Assembly: GCA_946965045.2 (NCBI GenBank)
Contig: OX337228.1
Coordinates: forward strand, 6,386,001 to 6,450,000
DNA: 64,000 bases
Source: Epithemia pelagica
Lineage: Eukaryota > Bacillariophyta > Bacillariophyceae > Surirellales > Surirellaceae
Direction of reading: 5' to 3'
Shown: piece after piece, positions 48,213-61,500 of the stretch
How the letters are laid out: every line of letters begins with the position of its first letter
How positions within the stretch are numbered: position 1 is the first letter of the stretch
Notes under the pieces: generated by a model
Seen by the model: only the letters and a program-made list of their open reading frames with translations
What the model was told of the DNA's origin: nothing
Database searches by the model: none
Program-made: the position numbers and the translations under genes

Positions 48213-51119
48213 AAATCGTCCTCAGAAACCATGGAAGATCGAGGTTGACCGGGCCACAAAACAAACATGGGAGGTCAAGCAAGAAATGCATAGCCTGAAA
48301 ACAGAAATGAGTCCCAAACTGTGGTAACTAAGAGACTTTGAACAGAAAGGACTACAGCCTACGAAGAGTGACAAGAAAACAAGCAAGTCCGACACAAGGA
48401 AGGGGGCACTTTTGAGAAAGGGGAATTTTATGCAAAAAAATAAGCTCTACATTAGATGAAATGGTTGTGCACTTACCTTCATGTGCTTACGAGACTGGGC
48501 CTCGGTTAGACATTTCAGTCCTTGTCGAATAACAACAATGCTGCTTCGACAAGGTTTAGTGTTTTTACAAAGAGGGTTCCCTCAGAAACATCTAACTTTG
48601 CTCTCAGATGATACAAGCGATTGGCTCCACCATCAGAAACATAGGCATGGTCAAAACGGACCGTGAAAAAGGAGTGGTTTGACTGGGTTCCGGTCAGTCG
48701 CTCGCAGTAAAGGACGTACCCTCAAAATCCTCATCACCAAAGGACGCTTGTGGCAATTGTTGTGATTGTTTCACCGCTGGTCGGCATTGTCGACCGTTGA
48801 CGACATGCGTTTGTGGCTGGGCTTTGTTTCTTGTTGTCAAAGCAGTCGTCGTAACCATCCCTGCGGAACAAAGAGATTGAATTCGATAGAGGCACTCATA
48901 CTACACAGAATAAACAATACAGTGTAGACGTACGTACCCGTGCTCCACACAAGCCCGAATGGTCTCTGCTTCGGCGTTTGCTCGTTGATTGATTGTTCTT
49001 TGTCAACGTCGTTCCCAGACAGTCCACACGCAGCGATTCGACAACTCTATTATCCATAGACTTGGCCTTGACCCAAGTTTTGAGAGGATTCGATGGCATT
49101 GCCATTTTGGATAACGTCGACCTTGTACTTTTGGATTTCGTCCATCAAAAATGTCTTGCCGATTGGGACACGGTCAATCACTCCCGTATAGAGGGCAAAC
49201 CCAACAAATAGGCACACTGCTGCATTGCCACCAACATACAAACAAAGACACAAGAGAAGGAGACCATACGAAACAAAACAGTGGTGTGCACAAATACATG
49301 CACGACGACGACGATCACAGGTCATGCCACACACACACACTTTCACACATCCACGACGACACAAGACTCTCCTCACACTCTCAGTCTCACCTTGAGTGGG
49401 AATTTGACAAACCAATCGGCCGGTGCCTTGGGATCCGACAATTAGCTGAGGGAATCTCCCGTTATGCAAACGGATCCGAATCGGATCGCAATCCATCCTT
49501 ACTGTCACAGGTACGGGTACGAGTAACGGTGAATTTGGCCATGACCCGTTCCAGCAAGACCTCACCAAGATTTCTGACAGGACGGACCAGGCATTGTGGA
49601 AGCAACTCATTGAATCGGTCCCCCCTCAAAGCGCAACGGCGGCCGTTCGTTCCTTCACGGTCACACATCCAAGCCCTGTTTCCACAGGAACATGGCGGCC
49701 GTCCAACCACCCACACCGGCAATCGCCACCATGAGTGGACCCCAAGGATTCGTATGTAGGCTGCTTCTTGTTGTTGCGATGCACTGCTCCCCAATTGTGT
49801 GGTGGTGGTTGTTCTTGTTGTTGTATGTGGCCCAAAGGACCCTGCTGGTCGACAAGAGGCTGGAACGAGGACGACAAGACACTGGAATGCTGGAATCTTT
49901 CCGGCGCAACCAGTTTCGCCCAGAAACAGTAATAACGTTTTGGAGCAACTACGACATTCTGTGTGACGAAGAATCTCGGCCACACGGGTCACCAAGTCAT
50001 GGCTGGAGAAGATGTGCAAAACTTGCTGGATGCATACACGATATTGCACCTGCAATCAAATGGGTCGATTGGCAATCAATCAACACGAAACGTTCCAACA
50101 TGGACGAATGGTTCCAAGAAAGGCTTGTGTGGAGGTAAAGGCCGTGCCGGTGCTCACCACGAGGAACAGCAAGGATACCAACGTTGGACAATGCTCCGTG
50201 ATGGATGATCTCTCGTAGGACGTGTTGGTGTCGGCGGGGAGAGTACGTACTACTACGTACTACGTACTCCCATGTTTGTTCTGTGAAATCGATGAAAAAT
50301 GAAAAGCCAACATTTGGACTTTGTGCACGTTCGTCCAGTACGCGACCGGCGATTTCAAAGGCACGCTTGGCGCTCGTTGTTCGCCTTGCAATTCTCATCC
50401 CCCAAAAGGTCCGAACTGTGTGACGGAGCAATGACTTTTGATAAATTCCAGCGCTGTGTAAGATTCTAGAGTTTAATATTCACTAATAATTTTGATCTTT
50501 TTATCTCTGGGGATTTCTGTCATTGTGGAGCTACATCTTTCGCATCACATAACGACGAACCGAGATTCGAAAAATAATAGTACCAAAGGCACGGAAGCAA
50601 ATTGCACTTGCATTCCCTCCTCCGTTCTCGTTGTGGTCGTTGGTGCGCACTGCCATGCTTGCTCCTACTTCTCTAAGTACCTAAGAGTATCAAAGGCAGC
50701 CCGCACCTCCCTTTCGACTGGTCCTCCTTTGAGACGCAAATCACTTACAACACCTACGCACATCAACACTTTTTCAAATATATCATACAGACAGTTACAC
50801 ACACGACGAGCTTTAGCATTGGCGGCAGCACATCGTTGGTGTGGTCGTTGGTCCGTTGCACACACAATAACCGTCGTCGCTGAGTCTGAGTGAGTGTGTG
50901 TGTGTGGAACCAAAGAAGAAACAGTATCTTTTGGTCGGGGAGAAACGTGTGAGGAATTCCTCCCTCCATCTTCTACAATAGAGACGAGACACACACGGTT
51001 TGGTTCTGTAACTTGGCAGTTGCTCGATTGTTGTTGGTACAGTTCATTGCTAGAATTCCCTTATTCCTTGTTCGAGTTTGTGGTTTGGATCGATCGATTG
51101 CGACACACCACCATCCACC
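48213..51119 (-). other. 2.9 kb without a resolved gene; exon-like pieces on the minus strand
   Basis: No long ORF is convincing, but several minus-strand pieces look coding and carry splice-like ends. At 48858-48721 there is MVTTTALTTRNKAQPQ... to GDEDFEG, whose upstream side (NAEAETIRACVEHG, about 48960) is separated by GTACGT...CCGCAG. At about 48720-48530 a frame includes FDHAYVSDGGANRLYHL, recalling thiamine pyrophosphokinase (DGGANRLY). At about 48530-48477 RQGLKCLTEAQSRKHMK is followed by GTAAGT. At 49216-49050 a hydrophobic segment (AVCLFVGFALYTGV) leads into IDRVPIGKTFLMDE. At about 49745-49661 NPWGPLMVAIAGVGGW is followed by a stop. I could not join them in one frame. A run of alternating GTAC/TACGTA lies at about 50245-50270. 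Confidence 0.35.
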
Positions 51120-53888
51120 ATGACACTCCAAACACCCGACCGATGCAGCAGCAGCAGAGTTGCTTCCTCCTTATTGATGTGGCAGACCCCACCCAGCACT
51201 AGTGACAACAACCACCACAAGGCGTCTCCCCCTCCTCCTCCTCCACCCGCCGTTCCCACCTTGGCGCAACTGGTCTGGCCTCACTTGGCCACCTTGACCG
51301 AAGCCACTCGAGTCGCACCCATTCCTCTCTTGAGCCTGGACGAGGAGCATGAACATGAGGAACCACAACGACAACACCAACAACGGAATACCAGGAACCA
51401 CCACACCATGGCAACCGTCTTGTCCTTGCCCGAGGCCTCCTCCGCTCCCCATCAACCACAACTTCCGCATGAAGAAGAAGAAGAAGAAGAAGAAATTGTC
51501 TTTGATTGGAATCCAGAATTTCATTCACCACCCTTGCCCACCACCACCTTACGGGCCCGTAGTAGTAGTAGCACCCGAACCACAACCACAACGACCCGTG
51601 GTGCAACCACGGCAGTACTACAAGACTCCTCTTTTGGTCCTCCTACGACCCAGGAGACTGCTCGAATGGATGCTACTACAATAGAGTTGCCTCCTTGCAT
51701 GCCAGAACATCAACGAGCACAAGAAGAAGCAACAGCAGCTGCCCATCAGGACCTCTTTGGTAGTGTTTCTCCTGCTTCCCCGTGTTGTACCATGGACTTG
51801 CTCCCCCAATTGGCTTCTCCTCCTCCATTGGCTTCGTTGTGTACCACGACACCTCCTCGCCTCCACGATGCTGCTACGGCTACCATTACTCAAAAACGAC
51901 AGTGGCATTCTCGCTCTGGAAGTCCTCCCGAATCCAATACCAGCAGTACCTGCAGTAGTGGCGACGGCCACCACAACCTCAACAAGAAAAGTAGTAGCAG
52001 TAGTCGTCGTCCTTCGGCGGCCAAAAAGTCCAAACCCTGCGATTCTCCGGCTCGACCATGGGTGCCCCTGGCCTGGCGCAATCGCACCGGTCCAGCATCC
52101 TCGTCCCGAGCCCTTCAACGACGATCGCACAGCAATACCGGAGTGGTCATTCCCTTGCCCTTCATGGCCTCCTTGCCTTGTGTGGCGGAACAACAAGGAG
52201 GTGCAACCGGACAAGAAGAACTTCTTCCACAAGGCCCCTTGTTGCCATCCGCCTCCCACGACGAGGAGGAAGAAGCAGAATTGGTGGCTGCTGCTGCCCA
52301 CAAACCTCTGACACCACCCCGCTTGCCGCCGCGCTTATCCACTCACGCTGCTGTTGGCCAGGGTGACGAAACGGACTGGTCTCCCCCAGACCACTTGCGC
52401 CGCTTTTGGCATGAAGGGGCCTTGCAACGTCAATTGGCCTCCTCGACCACAGGAGCCGCCGGCGGAGGATTGTTGTCCTCCTTGTATTATTCCAAAGTTA
52501 GTTCCGCTTGTCAGCCCCAAGTGTCCAGTTCTTCAGTGTTGCAACCAGGACCTCCTCGTCGCGTCACGTCCCCCACGACCTACAGTAGTCAGGAAAGCAG
52601 CAGTACTCTGGCCCAACAAGGATCGTTGCCCTCCTCCGTGTCGGAACGAGCACACGGCGACGACGATGATCATGATTTGGACCCAGAAGACGAAACGGCA
52701 CCAGCAACGACCTCGACATGGTTGGGTGCTCCCCAATTGCAAGAACCAGTCCTTGCGGAACCTCAAGATCAAGAAGACTGTGAGGAGGATGAAGACGACT
52801 GTGATGACGACTTGGAAGACGACGATGCTGATTCGGTGCAGGCCATTGCCCGCGAACGGACGCGCCACACGGCGCCTCCTCCTTCTGTCGTGGCATCCAT
52901 TACCCATGGATTGAATCAAGTGCATTTGGACCAGGAGGCGGAGTACGAGACTCATCCTCCTGCCTTGTTGTTGCCGCCGGCATCTCTATCCCAATCTCAG
53001 TATCACGATCACGAACCTTCTCGTTTGGCTGCCATTTACCACCACCAAGACAAGGAAGAAGAAGAAGACTACGAGGAGGAGGACGATGAAGAAGATTGCG
53101 ATTCGGTCCATGCCGTGTCGACCCGCCGCGCGGCTCCTCGTACACCCTCTCCCCCATCTGTGACTTTGTCCTTGCAGACGCAACCTTTGAAACCAGCAGC
53201 AGCATCCTCCAAGTACTTGTTGCCTACGAAGGCTCCCACCGCGGGTAAGAAGAAATCTCCTTCTCCGCCCTCCGTTTCCCGTCGTCCCTTGACCGTCCCC
53301 AAGGGTCCCCGTCTCCGATTGGAAGCCAAGTACGGATCCAAACAGCAATCACAACAGCAGCAGCATTCGCCACCACCCTTGACGCACAAACCGGCCGTGG
53401 TTCGTCGCCGTCCCGTGACGACGTACTCCTCCAAGACTGTACCCCCACCGTCCATTCCCACCATGCACGATTGCCATACCAAGTACGAGTATACCACCAA
53501 GGAAGATGACGATACGGCCACAACGGCCGCCACGACCATTTGTAGCAAGACGAGTGCGGCCTGGTCCTTGTCGTCGTCCGGTTCCTCGTCGGCCTTTTCG
53601 CGATCGTCGTCGGGTCGATCCACCACATCGGCTTCGTCTTTCCTGTCGGTTCCATCGGCCAGTCGGATTCCTCACCGTCGTCCCTACTTGTGGTCGACCG
53701 AATCGGCCCATTCGACACCCCCGAAAACCAAGCAGCAACACTCGTCCTTGTTGCCCAAACCCACGCGTCGGGCCTTGACCGTTCCCAAGGCACCGAAATT
53801 GCAATTGGAAGCCAAGTATGGTGCCTCCAAACATGCTGCTTCGACACGTGGCGGTGGCGGCGGAGCCACACACAAACCAGTGTCGTAA
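51120..53888 (+). CDS. unknown 922-aa low-complexity protein with duplicated blocks
   Basis: A single-exon ORF from ATG 51120 (the upstream frame opening is TTG). Composition is dominated by S, T, P, Q, H and acidic runs, with no predicted membrane segment and no recognised catalytic domain. Two kinds of internal duplication are visible. A LTVPKGPRLRLEAKYG block near residue 725 recurs as LTVPKAPKLQLEAKYG near 885; both follow a short basic stretch and a Ser/Pro-rich lead. An acidic block ending DSVQAIARERTRHTAPPPSV (about 580) recurs as DSVHAVSTRRAAPRTPSPPSV (about 665). The VPKxPxLxLEAKYG motif recalls microtubule- or TPX2-like basic motifs only loosely. Probably a disordered scaffold or nuclear protein; function unknown. 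Confidence 0.7.
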   Translation: MTLQTPDRCSSSRVASSLLMWQTPPSTSDNNHHKASPPPPPPPAVPTLAQLVWPHLATLTEATRVAPIPLLSLDEEHEHEEPQRQHQQRNTRNHHTMATVLSLPEASSAPHQPQLPHEEEEEEEEIVFDWNPEFHSPPLPTTTLRARSSSSTRTTTTTTRGATTAVLQDSSFGPPTTQETARMDATTIELPPCMPEHQRAQEEATAAAHQDLFGSVSPASPCCTMDLLPQLASPPPLASLCTTTPPRLHDAATATITQKRQWHSRSGSPPESNTSSTCSSGDGHHNLNKKSSSSSRRPSAAKKSKPCDSPARPWVPLAWRNRTGPASSSRALQRRSHSNTGVVIPLPFMASLPCVAEQQGGATGQEELLPQGPLLPSASHDEEEEAELVAAAAHKPLTPPRLPPRLSTHAAVGQGDETDWSPPDHLRRFWHEGALQRQLASSTTGAAGGGLLSSLYYSKVSSACQPQVSSSSVLQPGPPRRVTSPTTYSSQESSSTLAQQGSLPSSVSERAHGDDDDHDLDPEDETAPATTSTWLGAPQLQEPVLAEPQDQEDCEEDEDDCDDDLEDDDADSVQAIARERTRHTAPPPSVVASITHGLNQVHLDQEAEYETHPPALLLPPASLSQSQYHDHEPSRLAAIYHHQDKEEEEDYEEEDDEEDCDSVHAVSTRRAAPRTPSPPSVTLSLQTQPLKPAAASSKYLLPTKAPTAGKKKSPSPPSVSRRPLTVPKGPRLRLEAKYGSKQQSQQQQHSPPPLTHKPAVVRRRPVTTYSSKTVPPPSIPTMHDCHTKYEYTTKEDDDTATTAATTICSKTSAAWSLSSSGSSSAFSRSSSGRSTTSASSFLSVPSASRIPHRRPYLWSTESAHSTPPKTKQQHSSLLPKPTRRALTVPKAPKLQLEAKYGASKHAASTRGGGGGATHKPVS

Positions 53889-55566
53889 CAGCAAGAAACC
53901 AAAACCCGAGAAACCACGGGAGCGAGACAGGCCGAGCCTGTTTCTTGTTTGGGAACACGTGAACACACACATATGTTGGAGTGGATTCCATAGTACATGC
54001 GCGGTGACCAGAAAGCAGCATCCATGGGGAGATGCTGTTGGTTGGACCAACGCGCGCAATGGAATTGTTTGCCACTCCAGTAGACAAGTCTCCTTTTCTC
54101 TTGTGGTTAACAAAAGAGAGAGAGCGAGCGAGAGATTGTATATAGCTTTGACCCTGGTAGAATCCAAAAGAACTGTTACTAGAACCTAAATCATTCCAAT
54201 GGAATCCATTTGGAAGATTTGATAGACCTCTAGGTATTCGTTTGTCCTGTTGGAGTGGGAGAGGTTTTGTTCGGCAAATTTGCCACCACCAACAGAAGAG
54301 GAGGTACCGATCCACAGTTGTAGAGTGTTGTGGCCACCCACGAGAGGAGGTACGTACCGAGTTGTAAGAGGGGTAGAGTAGTAGTGGTGGGGATGCGTTG
54401 GCCATTGTGTTTCGGTTCTCCCCCAAAAGAAAACACTGGTGTGTCCCCCAGTCTCCTCTACCTAGAGAGAGAGAGTCGGCGTGTGTTTTTTCTTTGTATC
54501 GAGGGACAACGACTCTCTTATACCGAGAAAGGAGAGAGAGAGAGATGGAATGTCGGCCGTCGTTTCCAGGAAAGTACCATACTCCAAGAATGGTAGGTAG
54601 GTAGGTCGGTTGGATCGTTGCGGTGTGTACTATGTGTGGGAGTGTGGTGTGTCGCTTCGTGAAAAAAGAAGAAGAAAAAGGAGAACCCACAAACGACGCA
54701 GCGACCGTGCACATTGTGTGGCATGGCTGGATCATTATTCGCCCTCCACTACAATGTCGAACAAGCTCAGCTCCCATGCAAAAAAAACAAGAACCCACAA
54801 CCGGTCGCATGGCTGGATCCAATGCCAAGTCGAACAAGTTCAGCTCCAATGCAAAACAGAACAAGAACAAGAAGCCGATGAGGATGAGGATAATGAAGAA
54901 GAAGAGCAGCAACAAGACTGTGGGAGAAGTTTTGTGGCTAGTCTGAAAAATCGGGAGCTCGGCCGGCTGTCCAGGAATTATCAAGGCCGGCCGGGTGTGA
55001 AGTTTGGGGGATTGGTCCCTGCAACAGACAAGGGAGTGAGTCGTATATGGGTGTGTAGATTATGGGGGGAGATGGGGGGCCATTCGGATAAGAGAGTGGA
55101 CCAAGTCCAAGGACGCCAACAACGACGACAATAAGGCGGATAGATACAATAGATAGGCCGTTGACATCCAACCGTTGATAGGGATTCGGGTCGCCGGTCC
55201 TCCAAATTTTTGGAGGAAGAACCGATCCCGATCCGTCTGTTGAAACACAGAACACGATCTACCATGTCGAAAAATTGAGAAGGAGAAGACAAGCAAGCAA
55301 TAGAGCAAGGGAATGAATTCTCTCCAACCCAGAGACGATTTTATTTTGTCCGGCTCTCTTTCTCTCGTTTTGTTTCTGGACGTTGCCCCCTCTGACTTTG
55401 GGCAAGCAAAGGACGAGGATACATCAACATCAGCACTACAACGAGTTGCTCTTCTAAACTAGCAAGGGGACCACTGAAATCACCAAAAAGGCAAGGGGAG
55501 GTGTCGTTTGTTCTGGTTCGAGTTGGAGTGCCTGTGCCGATCGAGTGGCTGCTGTAGCAAAATATT
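53889..55566. other. 1.7-kb intergenic region with microsatellites and an 86-bp direct repeat
   Basis: It contains GA microsatellites (about 54115-54135, 54462-54474, 54530-54545). Two copies of a segment starting CATGGCTGGATC, at 54722 and 54808, share GTCGAACAAG and CAGCTCC. The second copy opens a 44-codon frame MAGSNAKSNKFSSNAKQ... to 54946, too weak to call. Inverted pieces such as GGCCGGC lie at 54961-54993. No gene is claimed. Confidence 0.45.
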
Positions 55567-58500
55567 ATGAGGCACCACAACAACGACCCATCTCGTTCCA
55601 CAACAACGACGACAACAAGCGTCCGAGCGGCTGCTGCTGGTACAGTCGTCCAACCTCCTCCCACCACCATGTCCAAACCAGGAGGAGGAGTTTCGTCGTC
55701 GTCGTATTCACAACGAGGATCCTTGTGGGTACCTTCCACCGCCATGGCGACTCCAACAGCCACAGCAACACTCTCCTCCTCCTCAACGACACCCCCCACG
55801 GCATCCACCACCACCACTACAAACACAAGCACCACTGCCATTTCACCACCAATAACGACAACTGCTCCATCGTCATCGCCACCCTTGACCACGTTGCACG
55901 AAAAGACCACCACCTTGTTTTCCAGCAGTGTCAACAGCCACAACATCAACACAGGCACGGTGCAAGCCAGTTTGCGACGACGCAGTCGATTGGCGCAACA
56001 ACAACAACAACAGCAATCACAACAATCACAACCACCGCCCAGCACGGCTCCGCCTCCCACCATTGGAGGTGCGGATGCTGCAGTCGCACCTACGCGAAGT
56101 AGAGGTGCCAAAGCGAAACGAGACAAGACCGTCGTTCCTCCTCCCACGGTGATTGTCACGCGCACCCTCTCCCCCACACTCGAGAATGATACTAATTCCT
56201 TGTCTCCGCCTCCACCACAACCACCATTGTCGTCGTCCTGGAGTCCCCGTAGTTCCTCGCATCATCGTCAACGTCGTCCATCCACGGGCGTGGCGTCGTG
56301 TGGTTCGTCCCAGTGCTCGTCGTCGACTACCAAACAAGAAAACCAATTGAACGAATTGATTCATCGATTGTCATCGTCTTCCAATCGTCGTCGATCCAAA
56401 CAACCCAAACGCCACGAACGGGATGCCACCGTTCCCAAACGACAAGAGCACAAGAAGAAGAAGAAACCGAAAAAGGCCCCGAAACAAAAGAAGCGACCAA
56501 TACAAAAGGACGAGGAGGAGGAGGACGTCCAGGATCATGATCCCGAGGAGGAAGAGGATCACGTTCCTTCCCGTCGACGAAACAAACTCAAACTCCAATC
56601 GACGACCCACCAACCGTCGTCGTCCTTATTATCTTCTGGTTCAGCACTTCCTGCCACGACTCGACAAGTGGGAAAATCCAACCAAGGTCGTCGGCAACCG
56701 ACACGACCACCACATCCATCACAGCCAGTGGTTCCGGATTCCAACTACAATAGCAACAGATCCAACGACCACCACCACCATCCGCACGTTCGACGACGAC
56801 CACGACACCAGCAACAAGGAGAAGGAGGACCTGGACCTGGTTCTTCGTTTTCTTCTGTTTTGCCAGCACCACAAGCCATGGTTGGCTCCTCCTCCCACAA
56901 ACCTACGACTCCCATTGTATCGTCTCCCCCACAACGACACTCGTATCGACAACGGACCCGCCAAATGGATGCGTCCCCCTTTGTCGGTGTGGGGACGACC
57001 CATCCACCATCCAGAAGAAGTAAAAGACGAATGGGACCGGATTGTGGTCCAACAGAGGCAGAAGATAGAGGAGGAGAAAACGACAGAGAGTTGGTCCACA
57101 ACAAGAACCACAACAACCACAAGGCAGTCTACAATCGAACCATGCCAGCAGCCGAAAAGGAAAATGCCGCTCACAACAACTCCAACGGAGCCGTATCGTC
57201 ATACCATGCTTCGTCTCATCCTCATCCTCCTTCCAGGATCATCACCACCACCACTCCCTTGGCTCCTTCGTCGGTACCCTCAAATAGTACTACTACTACT
57301 ACTACGATTCCTAGTAAGAAGGCGGATCTGGATCGTACACTCCACGAACTTTCGGTACGACCAGGAGCTATTCATCCAACGGCAGGAACAGCAGCCGCAA
57401 GCACTTGTTCTCCCAAGGATCGTTTGACATCTAATACCCGGCAGCACGAACCACAAGCCAACGTAACCGCAGCATCCCTCGAATTGCCTCCCCCACCCAT
57501 TGAATCACCGCCACCAGCACCCGAAACGGAGGCATCAGTGGTGTCGTGGCGAGGATTGTTTACCTGGATGCAACAACCGGCTCCCACCAATGGCGTCGTG
57601 CTACCCAGTTCCATTTCACGTAACACCACCATGAAACGAGGAATAGGCGGAGGAATGACTTCACCCAACAGCAGCAGCACTGCTGGAGTGGCTGCTTCTG
57701 CTACTGCTGCTTGTCCTCCTCCTCTGTGGACCAGTCGAACCGACAAGATGGAATCCTCCTCTCCTGTAGCAGCAGCACCACGGGCACCCTGGACTCAACA
57801 AAGACCAACGCCAGTTGCACCCTGGACGACCCAAGCGTCCACGAATACTCCAGTAGCGCCATGGACCATCCACAAGACTGTCGGTGCTATACCCACTGCC
57901 GCATCAATCACTTCACCTTCCAGTTTGTCCACGGTTTCATCCAAGCCACCACCGCCACCGCCGCCACTCCTGGTGCAACACCGAGAGCCCATGACAGAGA
58001 CTGGCAGTCCACCGTACCAACCACGCAAACTCTTGGCATCTCTGTCGTCGCGTCCACATCAACAGCAACAGCACCCCGAATCCAAATCCACGGCAGAGCA
58101 CCAAGAGGAGACTCCCCCGAAATTACAACAGCAGCAGCAACAACGACGACGACGACCAGTCTTGCAACAGTTTCCTCCCTTTGCGTCCACCTCGAGTAAC
58201 AGCAAGGCAGCAGCAGCTCGCCGCACTGGCAACGAACGTGCCTTGGCCGCACGACGGGAAATTCTCAGTTCAAGATCGTCCTTGTTGGCATCGCCGCCAC
58301 AGTCACGCTCGGTACCACAGACCATTGTCCTTCCACAACAAGGCAGTGGTGAACTGGAAACGACACCCTTGATTGTTCGAACCAGTCCAAGTTTGAGCAG
58401 CGGCAAAAACAGAAGCAATACGAATCCTAAGGAGGATGTCGATTCACTCGCCTCGCAAGAACCTTCCGTCGAGAAGGACCAAGCCACAGAAACGACCGTA

Positions 58501-61500
58501 TTAGACCTTTCGGTACAAGGCCAAGCCATGACACCTTCACCAGGACCAAAGAAACCAAAAGACAATTACGTGGTCCTTGCACTGAGTGATAGTTTGGCGA
58601 CGTTAACAGCTAGTTGCCTCGACCAAATCCTTGTGATTCAAATTCAAGCGGCCGATGCACCGAAAGCCATCCCTCCCAGTCCAACAAAGGCACTCATGTT
58701 TCAAGAGGATGCATGTCCCGACTCCAATAGCAGCAATAGCTGTCAGACCAATCGCATGGGCACAACCTCGGAAAGTCAAGCCAGAACCTTGGACACAAAC
58801 CAAGCAGTCAAGAAAGCATCAACTGGCAGCACACCGGACGTGTCGGATACAGTAAATGTTGCCGAACCCAACAAGAACAACTCCATGACGGTTTCTGAAG
58901 AAGAACGGTTGGATGCGGCCTATGCTTCGGCTGTCTTGGCTGCATGTAATGGCAGCAAAAATACCCAAGAGACAACCTGCTTTGTTGCCAGTGGATCAAA
59001 TGATGCGAGCAATGTCTGTCTAGAAGCCAAGAACATGCTCTTTGCTCAAGGCCCGAACAGAAAGGAGCCTCCTCTTGTCAGTCAAACGACAATACCCGAG
59101 GAGAAAGCGGAGAGCAATGACGCGGTGTTGAAGGTGCTACCAAGCACTTCCCAGGGACCTATGAAATCTACAGAAGATGATGTCGGGACGACGTTTGGAG
59201 AAGCTGAATTGTCATCTTCCGCAAGGGACACACAGTCTCTGGCAGATGAGAAGCCAAAAGCTCCTACCGATGCAAGTACAAACAAAGAGCAACCATCAAC
59301 GGGTGCTTCATCATCTATTAATCGTCGACAGCTGCAGCCTCTACTGGATATGTTCGAACCCGGTGCGTCTTTGTTCTACGATGACGGTGGAGAAGAGAAG
59401 AAAGACGGTTCCCAAGAGCTACGTCCAGAACTCATGGAGGTCATGGATGAGGAATGCCATTTTGACGAGGTTCCTCGAATGATTTCTTTTTCCAATGATG
59501 CAGCTTCGAACCTTTTCCATCTATGTCCTGGTCGTTCAAAGGCCGAAGAGACGAAAACTGGTTTGGTACACAAAATGGAAGATAAGGAAAGGCAAGATAA
59601 CAGGAACGTCGTGGTACAATCTACCTTGAAGCCTGCGAAGAGGGGTGCGGATTCGACTTTGCACTCTCTGTCGGGCCCCGCAGTGGACAGCTCGTTCCAA
59701 TCTTTTGTCGATGGATCCATTGAGGAATGGACCACTCCTTTGAATGAGTCCAACGTTTCACAGACAACGGTCTCTTGTAAGGAGAACCGCGTGTCACCCG
59801 TCCAACATCAGGATACAATCGGTACCTCCATGTTCCAAGTGAATGTTCTGGAAGAATCCGGTGGACACGAAGCCTTTCTCACCGATATTGAAGTCGCAGT
59901 GCAAGATGTTCCCATTCAGGTAAAACAAACGGAAAATCTCGTGGCCATGCCTCAAGTGACATCCGATATTCAGCATGAGCTAGAAATCACAACGCAAGAT
60001 GAGGCCAGTGCAGGGACGGAAGCGGGAAATGTCCCTGTCGCCCCTCAATCGCCATCCGACATTCAACAGAAACGAGAGGATGCTGAGGAGGAGGATACAG
60101 AATCTAGTCCTGAGCGTGAAAAGATTGTTACCCGACAAAAGGAACCACTGCTGGAACACGACTTGGATGGGAATCTTCAAATGATTCTGCACGATGTCGC
60201 TCGTTCGCAGGATGCCGATGACCAGGACGCCTCATCCTCTTCAACAAGCCAGGAAGAAGATGAAACTGAAGGAAGGAACCAGGCTGAAACAACTTCTCTC
60301 GTGAAAAGAGATATACACCTCGAACAGGAGAGTTTCAAGTCGGTAACAAGGCCATTGGAGGAAAGAGCCCAGCCCGATATTTCCAAAAGAGATCCCAGCA
60401 TTGGATCTGGAGACGCCTCTTTGAATCAGCAACTTGATGACACGTCAGAAATCGATCAGTTGGTGAGAAATGCGTCCGTGTCGATGGATGAGGACGAACA
60501 GTCGTCAACGGGTCACGAACCAAGTACAATCAAGGATGTGGCGAGCCTTTTAAGTAGTGGTAGCAGTGCTAGTTCGATGGAGAGTCAAGAAGACGACGAT
60601 GATGACGAAAATCATTCCTCCTCGACGTTCGACCAACCCAGTACCATTAAGGACGTGGCAAGCTTGTTGAGTAGTTCCACTTCAGAGAGTGAAGACGAAG
60701 AAGTGGACGATTTGTCCTCGGTAGACTCCAATGACATTGGCCAATGGCTTGAGCGGCTGGGTAAGGGCACTCCTGAAGGTCAGAACAAAGAAGAAGAAGA
60801 AGAAGAGGAGGATGAGAAGGCCGATGCATCAGTGGAATCTGTGGAATCCGATGCGGACGCAAGGGCTTATGAGGAAACCAGATTGAAGCCAATGTCGCTT
60901 CCTTTAGCTCAAATGCCTGCAGTGTCCGTTTCTTTTCGAAGTCCCAAGGCATCGAGGGCCATGGCGGAACTCTTTCAAATTCCAGACCATGCCTTGTTGA
61001 AACTTGGATCGGATTCCCAAACCAGTACACTGCATCTAAACAACGACCCATGTACGAGCAACGACGTGGGGTGCTCCCTACAAGATGCCGAATCAGCGAT
61101 GCGACCGCATCCCATTTGTTTGTTTGACAATGGACGGGGTGAAGCCGGGTTTCTGATTCACCAATCGCCAGTCATGGAACGACAGCAAGCCAACGTTAGC
61201 CAAGCTCCAATGGTTCATTGCTGGGGAGGATTGCCGGAACGCCTTGCAGATCGTTTGTATGTAGCTTCGCTTCGACACTCAGATTTGGTGTACTTGGCAA
61301 CCGGTCCGGCCGATCAATATTATGCCAAGCTTGCATCGGGAGAGGTATGGTGGGGCAGTCCCTGTACGACCGCCAATGAGGAAGCGGATACTGTGAACCA
61401 CAATGCCTTTCTCCATGTGTGCGAGGCTTGGAATGACGTGGAACGGGTGGCGTTTGGTCCTCTCGCAACCTACTTGGACGACGAACTGTACCAAGAAAAC

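Noticed and set aside
53224-54984. 586-codon open frame on the minus strand
   Set aside because: It is antisense to the 922-aa gene for much of its length, its composition mirrors that gene's repeats, and it has no recognisable domain. Long antisense frames are expected opposite such biased coding sequence.
56423-57427. 334-codon plus-strand frame inside the 2228-aa gene
   Set aside because: A shifted-frame shadow of a Thr/Pro/Gln-repeat region, rich in R and P runs, without a domain.
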